Part shown: positions 14,501-26,500 of the stretch, in pieces
Numbering within the stretch: the stretch's first letter is position 1
How the letters are laid out: the number at the start of each line of letters is the position of its first letter
Origin: Warburgia ugandensis
Lineage: Eukaryota; Streptophyta; Magnoliopsida; Canellales; Canellaceae
Reading direction: 5' to 3'
NCBI GenBank assembly: GCA_035236585.1
Contig: CP141132.1
Span: 24,325,445 to 24,389,444, forward strand
DNA length: 64,000 nucleotides
Program-made: the position numbers and the translations under genes
The notes under the pieces: model-generated
The model's input: the letters and a program-made list of their open reading frames with translations, nothing else
Database searches by the model: none
Told to the model about the DNA's origin: nothing

Positions 14501-17500
14501 TTGCATGACTCCCTCCATATCTTCCAGAACTGTTTTATGATTCCATCAACTAAATCCTACTTGTAGTGTGTATATAGTTATACCATTTATGATCTTCTTT
14601 CCTAGAACAAGTTTTATTAGTACATTCCTATCACTAGTTCTTTTAATGTCTACAACTTATATCCTCTAATTTTTTATCTACCACTATCCCTATGTCATTT
14701 TTATTATTGTCCTTTTCTATGTACCAAAGCTTATACCCATCGATTTCTCTAGTTTTAGCCCCTTTTTACTTGGTTTTTTGGATACAAGCTACATGGACTT
14801 TCATGCGTTTCACCATATCTACTAACTCCAAACTCTTAGATGTCAATGTACTTATATTCCATGTAGCGATATGAATCTTATTCTCCTCATCTAGCCTACT
14901 TACCCATGCACTTCCAAAACGGCACAGGATTCCATGCATACTTTTCATTGCACCTAGGATTTGATGCAAAGTGTTGCTTATGGGGAAATGCCCTAGCAAC
15001 CCTTGCCCATTTCTCTCTACATCCGAGATTCGATGCAGCGCGTCTCTTTTGGGAGAACACCCTAGCAGCCCTTGTCCATTTTCCATTGCATTCGTGATTT
15101 GATGCAGTGCATTGCTTATTGGGAACGCCCTAGCCTGAGGGAATGTCAAAAATTGATTCATTCATGGGGTTTGCCATGGGTTTTACTTGTCGGCTGGCAC
15201 TTGGCTAGCCAAAAAGTAATGTGGTTTTAATTATTAAATAACAGCAATTGTCAAAAGATTCATGGAGATCCAAACCATTCAAAATTTAACCTAGGTAGGC
15301 TTGCTTTTAAAATGTCAAGTATAGGTTAATTCTAGCAGTTCCTGCTACAATGGCATGTGAGCCTAATTCATGAAGATTAAAACCATAGAAGATGTGAGAC
15401 ATGATTTAGTTCAGCTATGCTTCAAAAATCTCAATCATCGGATGATCCCACACATGATACTTTTATTTCGAAAATGGATGTGAAAATGAGAGAGATGAAA
15501 ACCCATGCTATTCAGATGAGATCCATGTAGGTTGGAATGAAGGGCGGTGGTCATTTGTCTTCTGCACGAGTATAGCTGGCTAGCTGCTGCATGCAGTGGA
15601 CAGAAACCCATTGAGAAGGGCATACAATTCAAATATTTTAAAATATAAGGGTAGAATATTAAAATCAAAGACAAAGCATACTGTCTTTTTCAAGCAGGTT
15701 GAGGACCTGCCTGCTTTACATGTTACACTAAAGGGACATTTATGGTGGTTTCAACAAGGATACTTTGAGATTTAAGAGGAGACTTAATGGTCTTCTTAAG
15801 AGAGGATTTATGGACTATTTTTCCTTTTATTCATTTATGTTACTATTTTCTTTGTTTAAGATGCCATAGAAGGGAATTTATGGAGACTTAACATTGTTGT
15901 TATTTCAAAGGATTTGCAGAAATATCTCAATGCTTTGTCTCATTGTGAGAACTCGGTAATATTGGGCTATTAACAGTAAGCTTAGTACAACTTAAAGCCC
16001 ACAGTTTTATGATGGATTGCTTATTTCAGCTAGCAAAAGTACAAGTGAGCTGTACTCTTTTCATTGATCCTAGCCATTCTTATTGTGGCATTGTGCTAGG
16101 TCAAGCTATTTGATGTGTCATGAGCGAAAAACTCAGATCCATGTGACGATTATAAGCTCCTCATTTATGTCCTGGGTTTTAGATTTTTCTTTAGAAAATT
16201 TATGAAAAAATGTCTTTTTCTAAGTGGAATGCCAAAACAGGCGAAATATCAAAACATTCCATTGCATTAAGTAAAAGAGAGTGGCCACTGAAACAGAATT
16301 GACAACTATGCTTCTGATACTGGATTTGAATTTAGAGGGAGTGCTTCCAGTCCTAACTGATGATCCTCCATTCCTTCCACCACCTCTTCTAGTGCGCATA
16401 CTTATGATTATGTACTAGCACAATTATCCTTTCTTCTAGAACAATTTCAGCCAGCTAACACTGACTACCTTCAAAACATTCAAAAGATTTGGCAGTCCCC
16501 AAAACTCCATAAATGACATTAAACTGCGTTCAAAAAGGAAAATAAAATAAAATCAAAACAGTCCCCAGAACTGCGTAAACCACATTTAATGAAGTTCAGA
16601 ACCCCACATTCCACCACCAAATCCATCAACCTCCAGCAGCAAGTTCAATTTTACACAAGTTACAAAATCTTCAATACATTCCGCATTACCATCCACATCC
16701 TAAATCTACATTTCATGATTTTAGAAGACCACCTACACCCACAATCGACATAACCGGTTGCTATATCTCTCACCTCCCTAACACTAAAGTCCAAAGACCA
16801 AGTTCAAATAACAAAAATATAAGGAAACAAGAAACAAAATCTAGATAATTCTAGAGTAAGGGCCAAAGAATGGGTTCCTTTGGTTATTTAAAAGTTAAGT
16901 GGGGCCCATCATAGTTGACATCGGACTTTTTGGATATTTGTTTTTTTCCTTGCATATATTTTGACACCTGTGTCACCTGTTTGTCAATTTGACTTAATAG
17001 ATCTCTTATGTCAGGGTAATCAAGTTATATGGCTTAAAGAAGAGGTAACCGTCAATGTATTAAAAGGTAAAAAAAAGAAAAAGAAAAGGAAGAGGTACCC
17101 TCACGGGTATCTAATGCTTGCATACTTTATTTACCTTTCAGGGGGTAATTCTAGCTTCTTGTAAGTCTAAGATATCTGGCATTGCCTATGTCTTGAAGGT
17201 GGGCATTTCTCCATTTTGTTTTGGTTTTAATTGAAGCAAGAACAAAGACAAGAAGATATGGCATGCCTCCCCAAATATGACTTTTGTATATGTTTGTAGG
17301 GGAGGTTTATTCCTTTTCTCTAATTCTATGTCTCCTATAGTCATTGAGTTCTTGAAAAATTCTAGGGAGCGAGCTCGCACAAAGAAGGAAGAAGAAGAAA
17401 AGAGGATGGAAAGAGAAAGAGAAAAGGTATCAACAAATTCTCTCTCCCTTATAACTTTGACCATTTTGGTTCTTTTAGTATCCTTATCTTTTTCATTGAA

Positions 17501-20500
17501 GAAGATGCAACAGAATTAATGTATTACTTGTGAATGTTTAATGTAGTTTATTTATTTGTTTTTTCTGAGTGATATGTTTTATTGGAATACCCATTATAAC
17601 ATTTCTCAGTAATTTTATGCCTCAATGGTGTGTGAGACTGAAAATATCTACACTATATAGCAAACTGTATGGAGGTAGAAATGGTACTTTTCGTCCTTAT
17701 GGGATATATGCATTCTTCATCTATTTATTTACTATGAATCCATTTGTATGCTATTTCTTTGACCAAGAAATAGAATTACATGTTCAATCACATTTTCTGC
17801 CAAACTTTTGTTTTGAATGATGACATTGGACATATATTTCTTATATCTAGGTCATGTTTCTAGTGAATCAAAGGGCAAGCTATGTTTATCCAAAAAGTCA
17901 CCAGTGCAATTATGATTTTCTCTTAAAGATCCTATTGACTGTGAAGTATACGCTCATATGCAATGGATACTTGCAGTCCTCTTACTGATACTCAGATCTC
18001 ACTCATGCAAGTGAGCTACCCCCAACTGACTCATAGTTGTGATATTTTATTGGTCTAACACAGTAGTCCACAATCAAGATCATTGTAATGCCTAACATTG
18101 ACTCCCAAAAGGAGGCATCTCTCTTGTTTTATTCTTTCTTTTTTTCTTTTCAACTAGGAGAGCAATTAGTAAATTTATTTGGAGAAAGATATCATTTAAT
18201 AGTTTTCTGTCCATTAAAATGACAAAGCCACTAATAACGTTTATGTGTGGCATTCTATAGAACTCAGGAAGAATAAAACATAATTAGTGACATCATATAG
18301 TATAAGTCATGCACATCAAGTCAGTGGCCATACTAATAGTACAATTACAAGTTCTAAATTGTTAGGTTTATGTTTGAACACCTTTTGACTCTTGAGTTAT
18401 GTAATGCTCCTTTCTTTGGGTCCTAAAGGTTTTGGAGCATTTTTCTATTTGTATGGTTGTTTAGGTTTCTGTTTCCTTGTTCTTTTTGTCATCCATGTAC
18501 TTGGGTGGATCTCTTCTATATACTTCTTCTTTTGTCATTTTGTAGGTAGAATAGTAGCTCATTAATGGATATACAATTGGTTTATCGTGATGGATGTGTT
18601 TGCATGTAATCTCAACTTTTTCATGGCAAAGTTCCTGTATATGTAGGTCACTAGTTATCGTGTTTATTACAGGAAAGAATTCGGGTAGGTAAGGAACTCC
18701 TGGAAGCCAAGAGAATTGAAGAAGAGAATGAAAGAAAACGGTTTGTCATTATCCCACACCATTCCTATATGGTCTATATTGACCTTTGAAGTCTCTCCAT
18801 TACTCGGCACTCTGGTTTTCTATTCATGCTGATAAGTTTGTTTTGCTTATTTGATTGAAGAAATTATGCTTCTTCTATTGTAGGATATTGGCCTTGAGAA
18901 AAGCAGAGAAAGAAGAAGAGAAAAGAGCAAGGGAGAAAATCCGTCAGCGATTGGAGGAAGATAAGGTCTTCTCTAGATTTACGGTGTATCTCTTTATTTT
19001 TCCCTTGCATGGTTTGTGTTTGTTTAGGAATAGTTGTTCCTTTGTTTGTCATTCTTGTGAAATAACAAGTTGGATATCCGTGTGATAGTTACATATAGTT
19101 ATAACACATAATGACATTGATGGATTAGATTCTAGAATTGGAGTAAATTATTGATTTTCCATTTTTTTTTTTTTCCCCCATTATAGCTTTGTGGCTTTAT
19201 TAATTTTTATGTTTTTTACAAACTACTCCAACTAGATGAGCAACTGCTCTTGTATCTTCTCTTTGCTTAAATCAGGTCTGAAATTGGATGTCATATTTGG
19301 TTCTTGATTCATGTAGTTTATATTTCTGTGTGGACATGTGGGTACATTCATATCCATACATGCATGAAAATACACACACACATGCACATACGCATGCACC
19401 CATGACTGTCTTGGGAGTAAAGGGGAGCATATGTCAGGTGGAGAGAAAAATGGGTAGGGGCCCACCTTTTTGTGTCTTTTCGTAGATTCAAACTATTCAT
19501 CTGATTCGGCCTCATCCAGATGGCTTGCTTACTAAACCTCATGATTAAGGGGTGCCTCTAAGGCCTTCTTTATTGACTCCTGGTGGTAAAAGAGGTGTAA
19601 AACAGAAAACAGTCTCTATCCTTTGAACACTCCATTTTTCAAGCCCAAGGGGCCCTGATAAAGGAGGCCATAGAAGTATCTGTTAGGTGTGAGATTTGGT
19701 ACCATGTTATTTGGATGAGGGTGATTTAGATAAATGGTTTTGATCTATGAGAAAATATGAAAAATTGGGTCATCTACCTATTTTTTTAGTGCCTAACATA
19801 TGCTTCCCTCTACTCCTTAGAGCATCATCATCAAAACCTAATCTCCATTTTTCAAGCCCAAGGGGCCTGATAAAGGAGGCCATAGAAGTATCTGTTAGGT
19901 GTGAGATTTGGTACCATGTTATTTGGATGAGGGTGATTTAGATAAATGGTTTGGATCTATGAGAAAATATGAAAATTTGGGTCATCTACCTATTGTTTTA
20001 CTGCCTAACATATGCTTCCCTTTACTCCTTAGAGCATCATCATCAAAACCTAATCTAGACTAGGGTTCAGCTAGACGATCTTATTCCTTCATTCACCTCT
20101 ATCAAGTGTCATTGTTTCATTAAGTCTAAGAGTTTTTAGATCTTTTCTCACCACTTCTAACCATGTCCTATGTAGTTAGAGGCGCAAGGCGCACTGAGGT
20201 GCAAAGGGGTGCGCCTCAAGCTTGGGGCGCCTAGGCACGTGCTTGAATCATGAGGCACAAAATTATGTATTTAATAATTAAAAATTAGCTAAAAAAGCTA
20301 AAATGCTAAAAATCATTAGTAAATTCCTAAAAAATCTTAAAAAGTATTAAAATATAGAAACATAATTCTATTATGAAATATTATCTAAACATACAATTTT
20401 TTATGAACAAAATAATATATAAGAATAATCAATCAAGTAAAATAACTTTTAAGAGTTTAAGAATTAAGACTACTCACTTCAGTCATCTTTAGAGGGATCT

Positions 20501-23500
20501 TCAGGCTTAGGGTTCAAATTATCATCAGAGCTATTATAATCCTCATCCACATATTCAGCAAGACCACTACCCTGACCTTGCAACTCCTCAGTGTCCTCCT
20601 CAGAACCAGTTTCCTTCTTTAGTTCTGCAAGTACCTGAGACATGTTCCTCTGCCTCCTTTGCCTCTGGTACTGCTTAGTAGGAGGAGCGACATGTGAACT
20701 AGATCCCATAGCACGCTCAACGTCACCCATGTGAGGCTATCATCTAGATGGCCGAGGTCATCCTCAGCATCTCTGCTTCAATGATCCACTCGTCACTCTC
20801 ATCAACCTCTCTCAATACAATGGGATCTGTATATGTTTGAGATCTCAAACGATTGTCATGTTGATGGCGGAGATGTTGATTATACTGAACGTATACCAGA
20901 TTGTTCAATGTTTTTACGTGCAATCTATTTCTCTTCCTTGTATGAAGCTGCAATAAAATATCAAATTTTATAAGGTTGATTGTAAATTGTATTGTTGAAT
21001 GATCTATAAATTAGTGAAGTAATACTTACGTTCTCAAAAGCACTCCAGTTCCGTTTGCAAGGAGATGTACTACAGGTCTGGGAGAGGACTTTGATAGCAA
21101 GTTTTTGGAGAATTGGGCATTCAGCCCCAAAAGTAACCCACTACTCACCCACAAGAGTTAAATAAGAATGAATTAAAAATATAAATTAAAGAAATTTAAG
21201 ACAAATAAGATTTGAAATTGTAAGACTTACAAGGAGCCATCGTCTTCCTTTTCAATTTAGCCAAGTCATTGGCAAACAGGCCTGTTGCATGTTTATATGG
21301 GCTTAGCTCGTCAATCACCTTGCTTGCATCATCTTGATTTGTAGATAGGGTATTGATAGTGTCAAATAGGCTTTGCTTGATAAATCTATTAACCTCAACA
21401 TTTTCTTGCTTATCGTAATAACATGTAGAGTTAAGATAATAACCAGCTGTATGTAAAGGTTGACAAAGCTGATTCGTCCATCTACTATCAACAATGCCAC
21501 AAATATGGGCTGCTTGTCGCTCATTATCATTTAGATTTGCCATAATCTTTTCCTTGGCTCTTGTGATGGCCTTATATATATAACCCATTGCAGGCTTTTC
21601 TTCAGTATCCATAAGCCTCAACACCTCCACAAGTGGTGTCATTATCTTCAAGCAAAATAGAATATTATTCCAAAAGTAGCTGTGGCTAATAGTATTCTGC
21701 ACTCTTTGTCCAACCAGGGTATTGCTCCATTTGCTGTTGCTTCATGCTTGACAGTGGAACATCTCCCTCAATTCTGCCTTGACATTGTAGATACTCTCTA
21801 AACTCAAGAAATTTGTGGCGAAATGAGTGATTGCAGGCCTGACCAATTTTCTTTGCTTGGTCATCATTCTCATCAAATGAAGGACATGAGTGTGACTGTA
21901 TGTGTAAACAGTCATTGCCTTTGCTTGTTTCATAACATGCTCTACTTTTGGCAATTTGCCAATGTCCTCTAACATCAAGTTAATACAATGAGTTGTACAG
22001 GGTGACCAAAATAGATGCTTTCTTATTTGTAAGCATCTTCCTGCAGCTACATAATTTGATGCATTGTCCGTGATGATCTGTAATAGGCAATGGAATTCAT
22101 GAGTAAATATTAAAACTTTTAAATATTAAATTTCTTAATAAAAAACTTAACTAAGATTAAGAGGAGGGATTACCTAGACAATGTTTTCCTCTCTAATGTC
22201 ATTTATGACGTCATCCAACATTTTAACAATCAAATCTGAGCACTTTACATGCTCATATCCATTAATTGATTTTAGAAAAATTGTCCCAGTTGGACAGTTT
22301 ACCAAAAAATTGATTACCGTGCGACTCTTACCATCGGTCCACCAATCTGACATTATGGAGCACCTGTATCGTGTCCAATCTTTTCTGCATTCTTGTACAA
22401 ATTCATTCGTCCTTGCAACTCGTTTTTTGAGAAGAGGCACTCTCAACTCATGGTAAGAGGGTGCCTTGAAACCTTAAGATAGAAAGAAAATACAAGTTAA
22501 ATACTCTTTAACTTAAAAATATGCATAAAAAGTACTAGTATATAAAGGAAAACAAAAGAAAGCCATTTACCTAGTCCATGCTGTGCAGTCGCCTCAAACA
22601 TGGTTTGAAATGACTGACACCGAGTGGCATTGAAGGCAATGTCATTCTCATAAAATTAGCTTACAATGTAATCACATGCTCTGGTTCTAAGCTCCTTATA
22701 TGCATTATTTATTGTTGTTTGATGCAAAGGAACCTTCTCAGGATCATGGGCAAAGTGAATATTAAGAGGTTCCTTTATTCCACTCTTAGACCTTTTGCTG
22801 CTCCCTATATCAAATCCACTAGAGCCTGGGCCACTATTCCCACTAGCCTGTCTCCTACTATCAATGTCAACTTCTCCCTCAACAGCTTCAAGATTATCAT
22901 GAATCCCAAACAAATTTTCTAGTCGTGTTTGCTCTGTAATAATTCTCTCCATTGCATCCTTTTTCTTTTTTGACTCATTCATATAATCACTTATTCTTTT
23001 TGATATATCGGGAGTCACCTTGCTGCATTTTTTAGCATTCCTATGCCCTCTAGTTAAATGTTATTTTAGCCTATAAATTCCACCAATATATTTGTTTCCA
23101 CACAATTTGCACCAAACTGTATTCTTATCATCTGGAATTCTTAACTCTCCATACTCCCACCCTGGGTCTGCAGATCTAGAAATAGCCGAAGTATCTGAAG
23201 TTGAACCCCTTGATGATGACATCTTTAAATTTTAGGCCTAAAATGTAAAAAGCATAAAAGGGTGAGTACTGTTATTTTTGTAAAATTTGAAAAAAAAAAA
23301 AAACTCCAAAATGGAAAACAGCATGAAAAACCATCCCATATGAAAACACAAGCATGGGAAAGCTATATATGTTGATAGACATGTTTTAACTAATAAATAA
23401 AAAAAACAATTCTTTTCCAATTTTTGTAACTGGTATTTTTAGAAAATTGAAAAAAAAAATCCTAAAATACAAAAACAGCATGAAAAATACATCACACATA

Positions 23501-26500
23501 AAGGCACAAGCATGGGAAAGCTATATATGTAAATAGGAATACGTTTTAACTAATAAATATAAAAAAAACAATTTTTTTCCAATTTTTGTAACTGTTATTT
23601 TTGGAAAGTTTGAAAAAAATAACACTAAAATACAATAAAAGTATGACAAATAGATCACACATGAAGACACAAGCATGGGAAAGCTATATATGTGGATAGG
23701 AATAGGTTTTAACTAATATATATTAAAAAAAACTTTTTTTTTTTTCCAATTTTTGTTACTGTTATTTTCTGAAAAATTAAAAAAAAGAACACTAGAATAT
23801 GAAAAAATTATCACACATGATGACACAAGCATGGGAAAGCTATATATGTGGCTAGGAATAAGTATTAACTAATAAATATAAAAAAAACAATTTTTTTTCT
23901 AATTTTTGTAACTTTTATTTTTTGGAAAAATAAAAAAACCCTAAAATACAAAAAAAAGATGAAAAATTTATCACACATGAAGACACAAGCATGGGAAAGC
24001 TATATGTGTGGATAGAAATACGTTTCATTGAAGAAATACAAAAAAACGAAAACTTTTTTATATTTCTGTAACTGATTTTTTTAGAAAAATAGTAAAAAAC
24101 CTAAAAACAAACTCAAATCTAGAGCAAAGAAGTATAAAACTCAAATGGAATTTTTTTATACATATGGAATTAGAACTCATCAAGATCTATGGAAAATAGT
24201 AAACAAAAAACAAAAAATTTGAAAAAACGGTACTGTTTTTTACGTTTTTTTACCAAAATTGTAAAGAAATGCTAAGATTCGTAAATCCATACCTTTTTTT
24301 GCTTAGATCTGTGAAAGATCGCAGAGGAATGGTCATTTTCACCTTCTTAGTAGTTTGGAAGATCGAAATTAGGGTTGGAAGATGAAAAATGAAAAAAAAA
24401 AAGAAGTTTATAAGCTATTGGTTGAAAGGAGGCTCCAGGCGCCCCCAGGCACGCACCTCTATTCCTTTACGATTTGCACTCTCCCAAGCACATAACTTTC
24501 AACTTGCACCTAGGCGCGCCTTTAACTACATAGACCACATCCTTTTGGGCCTTTCCCTTGCCCTTTTAGAGCTTTCAACTTGGATCGACTCACTCTTAAC
24601 ATTGCTGTTTCGGATCCAAGTGTACTCTCACTTATCTTGTTACCTATTAGTGCTACTCCTAAGTTACCTATAATGTTTTTAGTTCTAATTCTATCCTTTC
24701 TTGCCTTGCTACTCATCCATTTCAATATCTTTATTTCGGCTACACATCTTATGTATATGCTGTTCCTTACTGCCCAACACTCTGATCCATAGAGCATAGC
24801 TGGACTTAAAACAGTCCTACATAATTTTTCTTTCAATTTAAGTGGCATCTACTGATCACATAAAACTCTAGAGGCACATCTTCATTTGTTCCAACCTGCT
24901 TGGATTCTTTGGGTTACATCTCTCTCAATCTCGCTGCTTTCATGAATCATCTAAGTCATATCAAAAGTGGTCTTTTTGGGGCACTTTGTGGTTGTCAATC
25001 TTTACTGTTGCTTCCCTCCCACTCCTCTCCTTGCTAAAATTGCATTCTATATATGTTGTCTTAGTTCGGCTAATTTTAAATCCTTTAGACTTTATAATGT
25101 CTTTCTACTACTCTAGCTTTCTGTTTATGCCCTCCCTTGTCTTATTAATCAAAACTATGCTATCTGCAAACAACATGTACCATGGAATCTTCTCATGCAG
25201 ATGCTTCGTTAACTTATACATAACCAATGTGAAGAGGTACAGGCTCAATGTTGATCCCTGGTATAATCCTATGGTGATGGGGAAATCATTAGTCTCTGCG
25301 CTAATGGTCCTAATATTTGTTATGCTCCCTTATACATATCCTTAATTATGTCTATATATCCCTGTGAAATCCCTTTCTTGCTCAACACTCACCATATTAA
25401 CTCTTTAGGGATCTTATGATAAACTTTTTCTAAGTCAATAAAGACTGTGTGGAGATCCTTCCTCCTCTCCCATTATTTCTCCATCAATTGTCTAAGGAGG
25501 AAAATAGCTTCCATGGTGGACCTCCCAAGCATGATACCAAACTGGTTTTGCAATACACTCGTCTCATGTCATAGCCTTTTCTCAATCACTCTTTCCTAAA
25601 GTTTCATGATGTGGCTCATAAGCTTGACCCCACAAAAATTAGTGCAACTCTGTATGTCTCCTTTATTCTTATAGATAGGTACGATGGAAATGTTCCTCCC
25701 TTCATTTGACATTTTCTTCAATTTTAAAATCTCATTAAGCAACTTTGTCAAATAAATTATTCTAGTATCTCCCATATATTGGTACACCATTATGCCTAGG
25801 GCCTTTCCTGATTTCATCTTTTTCAAGGCCTCTTTCATTTCAGGTATCCTAATCTTATAGTCGTATCTATGTAGTTTAATGTTATTTGGGTTTACGATTC
25901 TTTCAATCTCTATATTCTCAAGGTTATTGTCATTTAGTAATTTTTGAATGCATTTGACATGGTCTGAGTCCATACTCTTCTATTCTCTTATTTTTGCAAG
26001 ATTGAACATATCTTTCTCACCTTCTTTTGATCCTAATCTATTGTAGAGATCATCATATGCCTTGACTTTAGCCTCACCCACTACTCTCTTGAGAACCTTT
26101 TAAGCATTCTTATATTGCTTCAAGTTTTCGTTATTTCTTGTTCTTTGCCATGCTTGAAAGTACACTCATTTCTCTCTAATAACTTCTTGCACATTTTCAC
26201 TTTACCTTATAGTTTCCTTTACTAGTTGCCTTTTACCTTTAGATACTTTTAGAACATCTTTTGCTACTTTCTTAATGGACTCGGCCATGTTAGTCCACAT
26301 TGAATTTACTTCTGTTTCATTGTTCCACATTCCTCCTACCATTAACTTGTTTATGAATGATATTATCTTTTCTCCTTTTAAGTTCCACCACTTAGTTTTT
26401 GGACCCCTATTAAGTTCATTTACTTTCGTCCATCTCTTAATGTCATATCCATAACCATTAACTTATGTTGTGTGGTTAGACTCTCACCGAGTATCACCCT

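Larger units (their letters stand above)
72..17365 (+). other. 17.3-kb intron packed with transposons
   Basis: This intron is bounded by donor gtttat at 72 and acceptor ttctag at 17365. Its contents are listed separately: gypsy remnant, hAT relic, gypsy LTR plus pol tail, TRIM-like element, SINEs, RTE LINE and LTR fragment. Nothing recognisable was seen in 72-340, 9761-10464, 10678-12106, 15212-16770 or 16961-17365. A second gene hidden in it cannot be excluded, but no open frame there resembles one. Confidence 0.65.
20168..24533 (-). mobile_element. hAT DNA transposon, nearly complete (4.37 kb)
   Basis: The ends are inverted repeats, ctatgtagttagaggcgc at 20168 and the complement of ctatgtagttaaaggcgc ending at 24533, with one mismatch in 18. 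Flanking 8-bp duplications are 20160-20167 accatgtc and 24534-24541 accacatc (two mismatches). It lies inside RTE LINE copy B. The transposase is on the - strand. The 3' region (23,280-24,300 on the + strand) holds several diverged copies of a ~120-bp unit. Confidence 0.88.

Noticed and set aside
16961..17164. Candidate UBA exon at about 17142-17160 (cag acceptor, GNSS-like codons, gtaagt donor)
   Set aside because: The 19-nt piece resembles part of a UBA motif, but no flanking UBA sequence is present and the phase needed for the 17366 exon is already met by the exon at 37-71.
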